NCBI RefSeq assembly: GCF_900141855.1
Contig: NZ_FQYU01000011.1
Coordinates: 1-64,000 of the forward strand
Origin: Pseudozobellia thermophila
GTDB taxonomy: Bacteria > Bacteroidota > Bacteroidia > Flavobacteriales > Flavobacteriaceae
DNA: 64,000 bases
Direction of reading: 5' to 3'
The position numbers and the translations under genes were made by a program. Shown here in pieces: positions 7,674 to 16,296 of this stretch. Below the pieces are notes generated by a model that made no database searches, had not been told where the DNA came from, and saw only the letters and a list, made by a program, of their open reading frames with translations. Position 1 is the stretch's first letter; each line of letters starts with the position of its first letter.

Positions 7674-9935
7674 TCAATTTTTAATATACTGATGATAGCA
7701 TAGTTGTCCGAATGAAATGTTCTCGTCGTTACTAGACAATATACGATTAAATTTTAACTTGAAGCCTTGTGTTTTCGATAGTTTCGACAGTTTTTCGACC
7801 AATAGCGAATTCTGAAAAACACCGCCGCTACAGGCTATGGTTTTGCAATGGTTTTGCCTTGCCGTCTTTAAAATCGATAGGGCCAGGGTATGGATAAAAC
7901 CATGCGCGATTTGTGATTTTTTCAGCCCTTCCGTTTTTGCTTTTTGGATGTTGGCCATAAGGGTTTTTACGGGGATGTTTTGATATGGTGTCCCTTCCAG
8001 AAAATTGATGGAATCGCTACCCAAATAGTTTTTGGCCTCATTTTCCAAAAGCATGGCGGCCTCTCCTTCGTAGGAAGTCGTATCGCCCAAATCAAGAAGC
8101 GAGGCCACGGCATCGAATAAGCGGCCGACGGAAGAGGTTTTCAAGGTATTTTTTTCCAACATTGTGTTGTAGACCTTCCATTCCGTTTTAGAGAATTTTT
8201 GCCGAACCCCTTCCCTTTGGGTTTCGGGAAGCATACATAGCAAGGACAAACGGGGTTCCTTGGCCATTTTGTCTGCAGCGATCCAATCGACATATTCAAA
8301 ATGGGCCAAGCGTTCTATCTTTCCGTTTTCAAAAACGAAGAACTCGCCGCCCCAAATGGCACCATCATCGCCCAAACCGGTGCCGTCCCAAATCGCGCCC
8401 ATTATTTTTTCTTCGGTGTCGAACAGGCCGTGTTCTCCCAAAACACTGGAAAAATGGGCCTTGTGATGTTGAACGGTCCGTAGTTCGGCCTTCCATTCGT
8501 TGGCCCATTCCCTTCCCAAAATACTGCTCTGGTATTGGGGGTGGGCATCGATCAAAACGACCTCGGGCCGTGTTTCGAAGAGGGAGGTGAATTTTGTTAT
8601 GTTTTCTTGGAAACGTTCTAAGACGTCGTAGCTGTCGAGGTTTCCGAAATAGGGACTCACATAGGTGTGGCCATTGGGAACAAAAGCGAAAGTGCTTTTC
8701 AGGTGGGCGCCCATGGCCAGTACCTTTTTCTCTCCCGATAGGGGGGCGTTCAAATAATTGGGGGCGAGCCCGCGGGAACGTCGTAGGGTAATCTGTTGTT
8801 CTCCGGCAAAACGGACGACCGAATCATCCTGCGGGAACGCTATTTTTAAATTATGGTGTACAAAGTAATCGGCAACGTCCGATAACTTCGCTACGGCATC
8901 GGCGGCTTCGGAAATGATCGGTGAACCGTGAATGTTTCCGCTCGTGGCGATAATGGGGATTTTCAAGGCGTCCATCAAAAGGGTGAGCAGGGCCGAAGAA
9001 GGCAACATTACACCCAATTGGTGTAGTTGGGGGGCGATGCTTTCCCGTTCCAGATCGGCAATACCTTTCTTGGGATCAAGAATAACAATGGGGCCTGCCG
9101 AAGAGCTAAGTGCCTTTTCCTCTGCGGTACCGAGTTCAAAGTCGTTTTTTATTTTTTCGAGTGACGGATAGAGGAGGGCAAAGGGTTTGCTGGGGCGTTG
9201 CTTTTTTTTCCGTAGTCGGGCTATGGCCGTTTTGTTGTTGGCATCGCAACAAAGCAAATAGCCGTTCGTGTTTTTAAGGGCTACGATGTTTCCCGAAAGA
9301 ATGAATCCCGAAACTTTTTTTATAATCTCGGTAGTGTCGGTGGCTAGGGGCGTTCCATCCGAAGTCGTTAGGTTCAATTGAATGCCACATTCCTTACAGC
9401 TATTGGTCTGTGAATGAAAGCGCCGGTCATCGGCATTGGTGTATTCCGTTTCGCATTCGGTACACATGCTAAAGTCCGATAAGGTGGTGTTGGCCCGTTC
9501 AAAGGGAAATTTTGTGGTTACCGCATACCGGGGCCCGCACTGGGTACAGGTGGTAAAGGCATAAGCGTATCGGCGGTCGGTCGTATTCCGCATCTCCGAT
9601 TTGCAGGATTCGCAAATGACAAAATCGGGCGTTAACGGAATGTTGATCTGGTGTTGGGCTTTTGAAGGAGCTATGCTGAAGGTATCATATTCACGAAAGG
9701 CTATATCTGTAAGAGAATGTGATTGAATAACTGAAATTTCAGGGGCGTTTTCAATAAGGGCCCTTAAAAATTCCTCCGCCTTTTCTTCCTCTGAATTTAG
9801 GTGGATCAAGACACCATCCTCATTATTGCAAACCATACCTTTTAATCGATAACGATGCGCCAAACCATAGACAAAGGGGCGAAATCCGACTCCTTGTACC
9901 TGCCCGGAAATAATGATTTGAAAAGTTTTTGCCAT
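7674..9935 (-). CDS. hypF: carbamoyltransferase HypF
   Basis: About 753 residues in the canonical order: an acylphosphatase domain (GQVQGVGFRPFVYGLA near residue 10), two zinc-finger pairs (CESCKSEM, CTQCGPRY, CTECETEY, CKECG), a YrdC-like domain (KKQRPSKPFALL, ATSGNIHGSPI) and a Kae1-like C-terminal domain (HHKAHFSSVL, WDGTGLGDDGAIWGGEF, SGGVFQN). It makes carbamoyl-AMP and transfers the carbamoyl group to the HypE C-terminal cysteine. The frame extends to 9968, but the ATG at 9935 (MAKTFQ) is preferred: it matches family starts and leaves the palindrome at 9960-9992 outside the gene. Confidence 0.96.
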   Translation of the reverse strand: MAKTFQIIISGQVQGVGFRPFVYGLAHRYRLKGMVCNNEDGVLIHLNSEEEKAEEFLRALIENAPEISVIQSHSLTDIAFREYDTFSIAPSKAQHQINIPLTPDFVICESCKSEMRNTTDRRYAYAFTTCTQCGPRYAVTTKFPFERANTTLSDFSMCTECETEYTNADDRRFHSQTNSCKECGIQLNLTTSDGTPLATDTTEIIKKVSGFILSGNIVALKNTNGYLLCCDANNKTAIARLRKKKQRPSKPFALLYPSLEKIKNDFELGTAEEKALSSSAGPIVILDPKKGIADLERESIAPQLHQLGVMLPSSALLTLLMDALKIPIIATSGNIHGSPIISEAADAVAKLSDVADYFVHHNLKIAFPQDDSVVRFAGEQQITLRRSRGLAPNYLNAPLSGEKKVLAMGAHLKSTFAFVPNGHTYVSPYFGNLDSYDVLERFQENITKFTSLFETRPEVVLIDAHPQYQSSILGREWANEWKAELRTVQHHKAHFSSVLGEHGLFDTEEKIMGAIWDGTGLGDDGAIWGGEFFVFENGKIERLAHFEYVDWIAADKMAKEPRLSLLCMLPETQREGVRQKFSKTEWKVYNTMLEKNTLKTSSVGRLFDAVASLLDLGDTTSYEGEAAMLLENEAKNYLGSDSINFLEGTPYQNIPVKTLMANIQKAKTEGLKKSQIAHGFIHTLALSILKTARQNHCKTIACSGGVFQNSLLVEKLSKLSKTQGFKLKFNRILSSNDENISFGQLCYHQYIKN

Positions 9936-9959
9936 GGTTTTGAATACAGACCTACCTAC

Positions 9960-9992
9960 AGACCTCACGGGTCTTGAAGACCCGTGAGGTCT
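9960..9992. repeat. 33-bp REP-like palindrome, copy 3
   Basis: Perfect arms AGACCTCACGGGTCT and AGACCCGTGAGGTCT with loop TGA, between hypB and hypF. A partial arm (CGAGGTCTTT) follows at about 10000. The hairpin could also stabilise or separate mRNA segments. Confidence 0.93.
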
Positions 9993-10025
9993 CTGACCAG
10001 CGAGGTCTTTAAAGAAAAGAAAGAC

Positions 10026-10721
10026 CTATCCTTTCTTTTGTTTTACCTTTTCCAACAGCCAATCGCACCATTGATCGATACCTTCATCGGTGATGGAAGA
10101 TATCTGTAATACCTCTATTTCGTGGTTCACCTCTCGGGCATCCTTGGTAACGGCTTCAACCGAAAAGGGAACGTAGGGCAATAGGTCGGCCTTGGAAACC
10201 AGCATCATGTCGCTGGTCAGGAACATTTTGGGGTATTTTTTGGGTTTGTCGTCCCCCTCGGTAGTGGCCATTAGGGTTACGCGGTAGTCCTCGCCCAAAT
10301 CAAAGGAAGAGGGGCAGACCAGATTGCCCACATTTTCAATGAAGAGCAAATCGATATTTTCCAAGTCGAATTGGTCCAGTACCTGGTGTACCATTTGCGC
10401 TTCCAAATGGCAGATGCCCCCGGTTACGATCTGTAGGGCCTGAATGCCCGTTTCGCGGATGCGTTCGGCATCCCTTTCGGTTTCGAGGTCGCCGACCATA
10501 ACGGCAATATTTATCTTGTCTTTCAGCTTTTCGGCCGTTTTCTGCATAAGGGTCGTTTTACCGCTTCCTGCCGAAGAGGTGATATTGATCAAAAGGGTGC
10601 CGGTCTTGGCCATTTCCTTTTTAATGATGTCGGCCACAAAATCATTGGCCTTCAGCAAATGGATGTTCGTGTTTTCACATTGCACGGTACCCCGTGCCGC
10701 CTTCGTTGATTTTTCTACCAT
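10026..10721 (-). CDS. hypB: GTPase HypB, nickel insertion
   Basis: 231 residues. The P-loop is TSSAGSGKTTLMQ (about residues 49-60), followed by GDLETERDAERI and GGICHLEAQM, the latter with the conserved Cys-His of the metal site at the dimer interface. The histidine-rich N-terminal tail found in some HypB proteins is absent, so nickel storage would be left to other proteins such as the permease loop at 2671-3375 or HypA. HypB hydrolyses GTP to load Ni through HypA. Lies 65 bases after hypA. Confidence 0.97.
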   Translation of the reverse strand: MVEKSTKAARGTVQCENTNIHLLKANDFVADIIKKEMAKTGTLLINITSSAGSGKTTLMQKTAEKLKDKINIAVMVGDLETERDAERIRETGIQALQIVTGGICHLEAQMVHQVLDQFDLENIDLLFIENVGNLVCPSSFDLGEDYRVTLMATTEGDDKPKKYPKMFLTSDMMLVSKADLLPYVPFSVEAVTKDAREVNHEIEVLQISSITDEGIDQWCDWLLEKVKQKKG

Positions 10722-10786
10722 TTTTTCCTTTTTTTAGTGACCCTAAAGGGTCGTAATTCGTTGTTATAATGGGCTGGCCTCTGGGG

Positions 10787-11134
10787 TCAGTCTTCAAATT
10801 CTACTTTGTGGATCAGCATTTCCTCGCCTTGGATCACATTTTTGCTGGGCCGGTCGCAATTTTCACAGATAAACCGATAGTTCTGTACATCGGTAATATG
10901 GTTACAAACCTCACATTGGATTTTTAGCGGGGTAGATTCGATGTGTAATTCCACATGGTGGTACCCCGGATGGGTCAGGTGATAGGCGCTATAGGCATTG
11001 TGCAAAAGGCGGGGTTCAATGTTCGATAAGACGCCTACTTTCAAATGAATGGCCTTCATTTTGTTCAGCTTCTCCCTTTCGAACTCCTGTTCCAAGGTGC
11101 GCATAATGCTGTTTACAATCGATGTTTCGTGCAT
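10787..11134 (-). CDS. hypA: nickel metallochaperone HypA
   Basis: 115 residues, standard length. The N-terminal MHE motif (H2, E3) is the nickel site; two CXXC pairs (C74/C77 and C90/C93) form the structural zinc site. It works with HypB in nickel delivery. Its ATG overlaps the stop of the TPR gene (TAATG), so the two are translationally coupled. Confidence 0.96.
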   Translation of the reverse strand: MHETSIVNSIMRTLEQEFEREKLNKMKAIHLKVGVLSNIEPRLLHNAYSAYHLTHPGYHHVELHIESTPLKIQCEVCNHITDVQNYRFICENCDRPSKNVIQGEEMLIHKVEFED

Positions 11135-12615
11135 TAAATTAAACTTTTTACTTTTTCCAATTCCTCTAAATGCTGATCGGCCTGGGCAATCAGGTTTTTG
11201 TCGTCGACCAAGGTTTTTATCTCCTCGGCCTTGGCCTTCATTGCTTCGTATTTTTTGAGTTCTTCAGAACTGTTTTCGTTGTGCGTGAGCCACCCCAGTT
11301 CCAATTGGTTCAATAGGGTAAGGGCACGTTCGAACGGATATTCGTTTGCCGTTCGTATTTCAAGGGCCTCATTGAAAAGTCCCGCCGCCTTCTCCAGATT
11401 GTTATGGATTTTCGCAGGGGGAAAATGCATCAGGGCCGTTGCGTAATTATGGCTGGCCATGGCGTTTTCGTAAGGATATTTTTCTTTGGTATAGAAGGCC
11501 AGTACCTCTTTGAAGGAAGAAGCGCAAAAGGCCGTCCACATGGGTTTTTCTTCGGGCGATACCGGAATTTCCGAATAGATAAGCGCCAAATTATGGTGTA
11601 CATCGGCAAATTTCTGCGGATGGGTATCGCGTTTAAATACCTTTAGAACGTCTTGGAAGGCGTTGATGGCCGCCTTGTAATACTGTGGACTCCCATTCTT
11701 TGACCAGGTGTACAAAAGAATGGCTTTTTTGTACATGGCCTCCCCAAGGAATTCGGGAATGTCTTCCTTCCTAAAATATTGGATGGCCCTATTGATCAAT
11801 TCCTTCGCCGCGATGAAGTCTTTCTTGAAATTGGCGATTTCGGCCGCATCGACCAGTAACATTCCCGCCTGTACGTTTAGGCCTTTTTCTTCATAATAGG
11901 CAATGCAGCCCAACTGCAGTTCATGGACTTCATTTAATTTTTCGGGCTCGTAGGGCACCTGTAACCGGGCCATTAGAATACCGGCCAAATGACTGTTCAT
12001 GGCATTTTTGGCATCGTCGGAAACGGCAATGTTAAGGAGTTTTTTCGTCCATTGTTCGGCTTCCTCCAATTCTCCTGAATCGAGTAACAAATTCAGGTAA
12101 TGTTTTGCTGTAAAAACCTTGACCTCGTCATTTTCGGCCTTTGACAGGGCTTCGGTGAATCCTTTTTTAAGCTCGGCATGCCCCGGGGATGGCGCCACGG
12201 CACCGTAATAATTGATAATGGCACTGTTATGGGCCGAGGTATTATAGCAGAAATCGATCATGTTGTGCGAAATCTCATAGCCGAACTGTAAATGGGTCGC
12301 AATTAAAAGATGGTGGTACAGGGGCGATTCTTCCGAAACAAATTCAAAGGCCTTCTGATGGTTTCCCAACTTGTAGAACACCAAGGCAAGCAAATTTTTT
12401 GGGGTAAATGGAACCTTGGGAAACACATAGGGCGGTTCCAAATCGTACCAATCCAAGGGAATCGATATAGTATCGGCTTCCAATGTCAGCGTCTTAACGT
12501 CCGTTATGCCTTCGGGGTTGTCGGTTACCGTGACCAATTCGTCCAATCGGTCAACGCTCGCAATCGCATCTTGTGCGTTCTGCAAGGCCTCAGTTGTTGT
12601 TAATATCGTAAGCAT
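11134..12615 (-). CDS. TPR-like protein of the hydrogenase operon
   Basis: 493 residues, mostly amphipathic helices. From about residue 75 onward helix pairs resemble tetratricopeptide repeats (for example ALVFYKLGNHQKAFEF, AEQWTKKLLNIAVSDDAKNAM, YYKAAINAFQDVLKVF, AAGLFNEALEIRT). There is no signal peptide and no cysteine cluster, so it is probably a soluble scaffold. It overlaps the 85-residue gene before it by 26 bases and hypA after it, so it is a full operon member. A helper in assembling or docking the hydrogenase is inferred from position only. Confidence 0.7.
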   Translation of the reverse strand: MLTILTTTEALQNAQDAIASVDRLDELVTVTDNPEGITDVKTLTLEADTISIPLDWYDLEPPYVFPKVPFTPKNLLALVFYKLGNHQKAFEFVSEESPLYHHLLIATHLQFGYEISHNMIDFCYNTSAHNSAIINYYGAVAPSPGHAELKKGFTEALSKAENDEVKVFTAKHYLNLLLDSGELEEAEQWTKKLLNIAVSDDAKNAMNSHLAGILMARLQVPYEPEKLNEVHELQLGCIAYYEEKGLNVQAGMLLVDAAEIANFKKDFIAAKELINRAIQYFRKEDIPEFLGEAMYKKAILLYTWSKNGSPQYYKAAINAFQDVLKVFKRDTHPQKFADVHHNLALIYSEIPVSPEEKPMWTAFCASSFKEVLAFYTKEKYPYENAMASHNYATALMHFPPAKIHNNLEKAAGLFNEALEIRTANEYPFERALTLLNQLELGWLTHNENSSEELKKYEAMKAKAEEIKTLVDDKNLIAQADQHLEELEKVKSLI

Positions 12616-12847
12616 CTTTGTCTACTTTTTGTGTGCCACGGGGGTCTTTTGCCGCCGTCAACATCATGTTTCTGCCATATATCTCGGCCAGGCGTTCCGT
12701 TCTGTAATCCCCTATGGTCTGAACCAAGACCTGTTTCGGGTCTTTGGTGTTGATGAATATCAGCGAAACTTCCCAACGGCCTTTTACCGGGGTAACCTTG
12801 TATTGTACCTCGGCATCCAAAAGCCAATTGTTTCGTTGTTTCGTCAT
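12590..12847 (-). CDS. small unknown protein of the hydrogenase operon (85 aa)
   Basis: 85 residues, charged and soluble, no Cys, no signal peptide, no family recognised. It has a predicted beta-rich middle (YKVTPVKGRWEVSLIFINT) and an acidic, polar tail. It starts within the end of the preceding 106-residue gene (4-base overlap) and runs into the TPR gene (26-base overlap). The tight overlaps on both sides are the main evidence that it is a real gene. The absence of Cys argues against an Fe-S electron carrier. Confidence 0.7.
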   Translation of the reverse strand: MTKQRNNWLLDAEVQYKVTPVKGRWEVSLIFINTKDPKQVLVQTIGDYRTERLAEIYGRNMMLTAAKDPRGTQKVDKDAYDINNN

Positions 12848-13164
12848 GAGATAGCCACCTTGATCAAACGGGTCTTTTCGATAATTTCATAGTCCAGGTC
12901 CCTATCGCTCATATCCAAATCGTTATCTATCAACAACTCGCGAACGGCAAGGGTCTTGTCACCCTTTAAGTTACGCGATTTTAATAGAAACTGCGTGGGT
13001 TTGTACATTTTTACGAACCACTGGCTTGTAACAGGCGTGATCAAAATATGGCCCTGTTCCTTTACATAGGTTACATAGGCATACAGGCTTTCCCCAAAAA
13101 TGGGGGCTATCAGCTCATGGTCTAAGTAAATATGGGAAGTTTTTAGGCTAATTTTAGGGTTCAC
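12844..13164 (-). CDS. small unknown protein of the hydrogenase operon (106 aa)
   Basis: 106 residues, no Cys, no membrane segment, no recognised family. Predicted mixed alpha/beta with an acidic patch (LLIDNDLDMSDRDLDYE). The start is GTG at 13164, overlapping the TGA of the endopeptidase gene (GTGA); no nearby ATG offers an alternative. With the 85-residue protein it forms an adjacent pair between the endopeptidase and the TPR gene, so it could be a subunit or a specific chaperone of this hydrogenase type. That is inference. Confidence 0.7.
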   Translation of the reverse strand: MNPKISLKTSHIYLDHELIAPIFGESLYAYVTYVKEQGHILITPVTSQWFVKMYKPTQFLLKSRNLKGDKTLAVRELLIDNDLDMSDRDLDYEIIEKTRLIKVAIS

Positions 13165-13640
13165 GAGGGTATCGATAGCTTTAGGTCTTCCAAAATGTGA
13201 TGTATAATTTTGTCCCCGGCATCCTTGACCTCATCGCTCAAGTCTATCTCTAGTTTTGTGTTTTCGATAGCGACGAGATACACTTGGATATCCTCGGGAT
13301 ATTCATCGCGCAGTATTTTTTTGGTATAGGATAGGGCTTGGTCCCATTTCATTCCGTGTAAAAAGACCATGGGGTCGTCTTGCGGGGCCTTCACTACTTC
13401 TTCCGCAGGTACCTTGAACAAGGTGCCTACAGGTTCATTGCTGTTAAGTACCGCATCTACCAAAATGATCCTGTCGTGCCCTTTTAGGCCAAAGAGTACC
13501 TCAAAGGCCGCGGTGCCCATGTCAAAAATGCTGATATCTTCGGTATCGGGGAGTTTTTTACGCAGTTCTTCGATGACGTAAATACCTACTGCATCATCGC
13601 TGCGTACGGGGTTTCCGAAGCCCATTATTGCCGTCTTCAT
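13161..13640 (-). CDS. hydrogenase maturation endopeptidase (HybD/HyaD family)
   Basis: 159 residues of the M52 family. GFGNPVRSDDAVG at the N-terminus, DMGTAAFEVLFGL near residue 42 and FLHGMKWDQAL near residue 93 carry the acidic and histidine residues that contact nickel in the precursor. It clips the C-terminal peptide of the large subunit after the metal site is complete. It directly follows the large subunit gene, its expected substrate, separated only by palindrome copy 4. Confidence 0.95.
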   Translation of the reverse strand: MKTAIMGFGNPVRSDDAVGIYVIEELRKKLPDTEDISIFDMGTAAFEVLFGLKGHDRIILVDAVLNSNEPVGTLFKVPAEEVVKAPQDDPMVFLHGMKWDQALSYTKKILRDEYPEDIQVYLVAIENTKLEIDLSDEVKDAGDKIIHHILEDLKLSIPS

Positions 13641-13663
13641 AAGCTCTCTTGTTTTAGATACAA

Positions 13664-13696
13664 AGACCTCACAGGTCTCTAAGATCTGTGAGGTCT
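13664..13696. repeat. 33-bp REP-like palindrome, copy 4
   Basis: Arms AGACCTCACAGGTCT and AGATCTGTGAGGTCT, loop CTA, with one G-T type mismatch. Compensatory changes relative to the other copies (CACAGG against CTGTG) keep the stem, which suggests selection on the hairpin. Lies between the large subunit and endopeptidase genes. Confidence 0.9.
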
Positions 13697-13722
13697 AAGG
13701 TAATCAATATTGAAATCTGTAA

Positions 13723-15315
13723 TTACAGTTTAAATCGGGATAGTTCAACGCCACTGTGTGCATCATGGGCATGTACGGTACATACCAGGCACGAGTCGAA
13801 GGAACGCGCCACGATACCCACTTCAACGGGATCTGACGGATCTTCTATCTCGGTACCCAACAGGGCAGTCTCTATGGGACCAGGGTTATCGTTACCGTCT
13901 TGCGGACCGACATTCCATGTGGTCGGCGCCATGACTTGGTAGTTTTTGATCACACCGTTTTCGATTTCGATCCAGTGGGCGAGGGCACCACGTGCCGCCT
14001 CGGTAGCACCAAAACCTTTGCCGTCTTTCTCAACGGGTTTAACATAGAATTCGCCATCCAAATCGATTTCTGACAACCATTTTTCAATAAAGGTGTAGAT
14101 TCTTGGTGCCTCATGTACCCTGGCCAATACCCTAGTGAATACACTGGGGCCTAGCTTTTTAATTATGTCACCGAACAAAGGGTCTTGAATTTGATGGTCT
14201 TTGTTGGCCGGGTTGGCGTTCATGATGGCACGGGCCAATGGTCCAGCTTCGGCGGCATGGCCGTCGTAACGTGGCGATTTGGCCCAGCTGTACTGATTGT
14301 CGAAATCGGTTTCGTGCAGGGTCTGCGACTTCATGGGTGTTGGTAGGGGCTCATCCCAAGGATGGAGTCCGTCTTTTTGGTTATCGTACCATGAGTGCTT
14401 CACGTGCTCGCTGATTTTCATGTGGTCGAATACGTGATAGTTCTCGCCGTCGAAGAATCCGCTCGAAGAAATCAGGGCGTCGTTTCTACCTTCAATGGTC
14501 GGGTTGTTGTACATGTCTTTGTGCAAGTAGGTTCCCGTTGCCAAGAATTTGCCCACACCTTGACCGAATTTGTCCAATCCGAATTCAATTCCTGCACGGA
14601 TCAAAAGGCCTAGGTCGCTATTTCTCTGCGACTCGTTCTCTTCTACCCACGCCAACATATCGTCCCAAGTCTTTATTTCCATGTAACGTTCAATGGAGCA
14701 ACCCAACCAAACGGGTTCCAACCAATCATTCTTGAACTGGGCAAGAATGGCATGCGCCCTGGTAATATCCTTTAGAGTAGGGGCGCACATGACACCACCC
14801 GGAACCATATAGCTCGAGTGTGGCCATTGGCCACCGAACAAAGCGTATATCTGAACAGGCAGTCCACTGGCGGTCAATCCTATTTGAAAGGTCTCGCCAA
14901 CGTAGGCGGACCAACGTTTCACTACTTCCTTATATAAAGGTTTATCTGCATATTTTTTATTTGCCAAATCGGTCGCGAAGATGGCGTAGAACCATCTTGG
15001 GATACTTTGAAGGGTTTCTGAAGCCTGGCCGATGGCCCTTAACAAAAGGGCATTGGGCGTTAACTTGGTACCCCATGCGGTATCGAGAGCCGAAGAGGCA
15101 CAATAGAGGTGGGACCCTCCGCAGATTCCACAAATTCTAGGCGTAACCACGAGACCCGATTGAGGGTCCTTGCCCGCCATTATTTTTTCAAAGCCCCTGA
15201 ACATTGCCGCTTGTGTATGGGCACGGGTAACCTTGCCGTTGTCGATATAGACCTTTACGTCCAAATCGCCTTCAACGCGGCCAACAGGAGATATATTTAA
15301 TTCTTTAACTGACAT
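13723..15315 (-). CDS. [NiFe]-hydrogenase large subunit
   Basis: 530 residues. The N-terminal metal motif is RICGICGGSHL (C62, C65) and E15 lies in GRVEGDLDV; the C-terminal motif is DSCLVCTVH (C509, C512, H515). The four cysteines bind the NiFe(CN)2CO centre. Cleavage after H515 would remove the last 15 residues. In place of the common Asp-Pro-Cys the sequence has Asp-Ser-Cys. The overall pattern fits the group 1h/1l uptake enzymes thought to oxidise H2 at trace levels; the subgroup is from memory of motifs and needs a tree. It lies 21 bases after the small subunit. Confidence 0.95.
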   Translation of the reverse strand: MSVKELNISPVGRVEGDLDVKVYIDNGKVTRAHTQAAMFRGFEKIMAGKDPQSGLVVTPRICGICGGSHLYCASSALDTAWGTKLTPNALLLRAIGQASETLQSIPRWFYAIFATDLANKKYADKPLYKEVVKRWSAYVGETFQIGLTASGLPVQIYALFGGQWPHSSYMVPGGVMCAPTLKDITRAHAILAQFKNDWLEPVWLGCSIERYMEIKTWDDMLAWVEENESQRNSDLGLLIRAGIEFGLDKFGQGVGKFLATGTYLHKDMYNNPTIEGRNDALISSSGFFDGENYHVFDHMKISEHVKHSWYDNQKDGLHPWDEPLPTPMKSQTLHETDFDNQYSWAKSPRYDGHAAEAGPLARAIMNANPANKDHQIQDPLFGDIIKKLGPSVFTRVLARVHEAPRIYTFIEKWLSEIDLDGEFYVKPVEKDGKGFGATEAARGALAHWIEIENGVIKNYQVMAPTTWNVGPQDGNDNPGPIETALLGTEIEDPSDPVEVGIVARSFDSCLVCTVHAHDAHSGVELSRFKL

Positions 15316-15336
15316 TTTTGATTCTTTAAGGTTCGG

Positions 15337-16296
15337 TTATTTTGAAGTTTCCTGTACTCTCTTATTCGAAGGCATGATCTTTTGGAAACCTGCCTCCATA
15401 TAATAGGCTAGTTTAGTTCTTCCTTCAGGAACCTCTTTTGGAAACGTGCCCATATATTTCATGGTTTTCATAACGCTTCCCTTTTTGAGGTCGTGGTGCG
15501 GGAAACCGGGTTCGGTACAACCAAGGCAAGGATGATTGGCCCTCGTTTTACTTGACTGTCTGTTCCACAAAATGTTGTTACAGCTAGCCCTTGTCATTGG
15601 GCCTCTACAACCAACCTCATAGAATAGGCATCCGCCACGCCTACCAAAGCCACCATCTACTTTTTGTGCAAAGTTGACCACATTGGTACAACCCGTTTGT
15701 ACAAAATCGGTAAAGAAGGTCTTTGGCCTGTGGTAATCGTCGATTTGAACATCACCGATCCTTCCTACGGCGATGGCCACAAGAATTTGTGTGATCCAAT
15801 CGGGGTGGGCCGGACAACCGGGAATATTAATTACCGGTAAGCCTCCTTTTGATACATAGTCGGCCCCTAGGAAACCACCTTTGTTTTTCTTATGGAATTG
15901 CAATCCGGTAGACTCACTGGGGTTCGGAGGAACCGCAGGTATACCTCCCCATGTTGCGCAATCGCCGATAGCGACGACATAACCTGCAACTTCAGAGAGT
16001 TCTTTGATCCAGTCCATCATCGGACGGTCGGCGAAATAGTTCATTGTACCCGTGTTGTTCGGGCCTTGGATCAACGAACCTTCGTAAACAAGGATATCCA
16101 TCTGAACCTTACCGGCCAAGATATCCTTTAAGAGGTCTTGAACTTGGTCCCCAATCTGTAAACCCGTTGTGGGGTGCCATAAAATGTTGAGTCCGAAATC
16201 GGTGATGAGTTCCACCACCGTGGGTTCTTCGGCATTTAAAAAGGACATCGTGTTGCCACTGCATGCACCTCCTTGCAACCATAATACATTTGCCAT
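15337..16296 (-). CDS. [NiFe]-hydrogenase small subunit
   Basis: 319 residues from the ATG at 16296 (MANVLWLQGG); an upstream in-frame start at 16356 would add 20 residues with no homology. Cysteines for three Fe-S clusters are visible: GGACSGN (C12), IGDCATWGG and NIPGCPAHPDW for the proximal cluster; VQTGC, FYEVGCRG, RASCNN and HPCLGCTEP for the medial and distal ones. There is no twin-arginine signal and no C-terminal anchor helix, so the enzyme should remain in the cytoplasm, in contrast to membrane-bound group 1d enzymes. It is the first gene of the leftward operon. Confidence 0.95.
   Translation of the reverse strand: MANVLWLQGGACSGNTMSFLNAEEPTVVELITDFGLNILWHPTTGLQIGDQVQDLLKDILAGKVQMDILVYEGSLIQGPNNTGTMNYFADRPMMDWIKELSEVAGYVVAIGDCATWGGIPAVPPNPSESTGLQFHKKNKGGFLGADYVSKGGLPVINIPGCPAHPDWITQILVAIAVGRIGDVQIDDYHRPKTFFTDFVQTGCTNVVNFAQKVDGGFGRRGGCLFYEVGCRGPMTRASCNNILWNRQSSKTRANHPCLGCTEPGFPHHDLKKGSVMKTMKYMGTFPKEVPEGRTKLAYYMEAGFQKIMPSNKRVQETSK

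Noticed and set aside
5598-13696. CRISPR array suggested by repeated 33-bp units
   Set aside because: The copies are palindromic, irregularly spaced over 8 kb and lie in intergenic gaps; no spacers or cas genes. REP-like elements explain them better.
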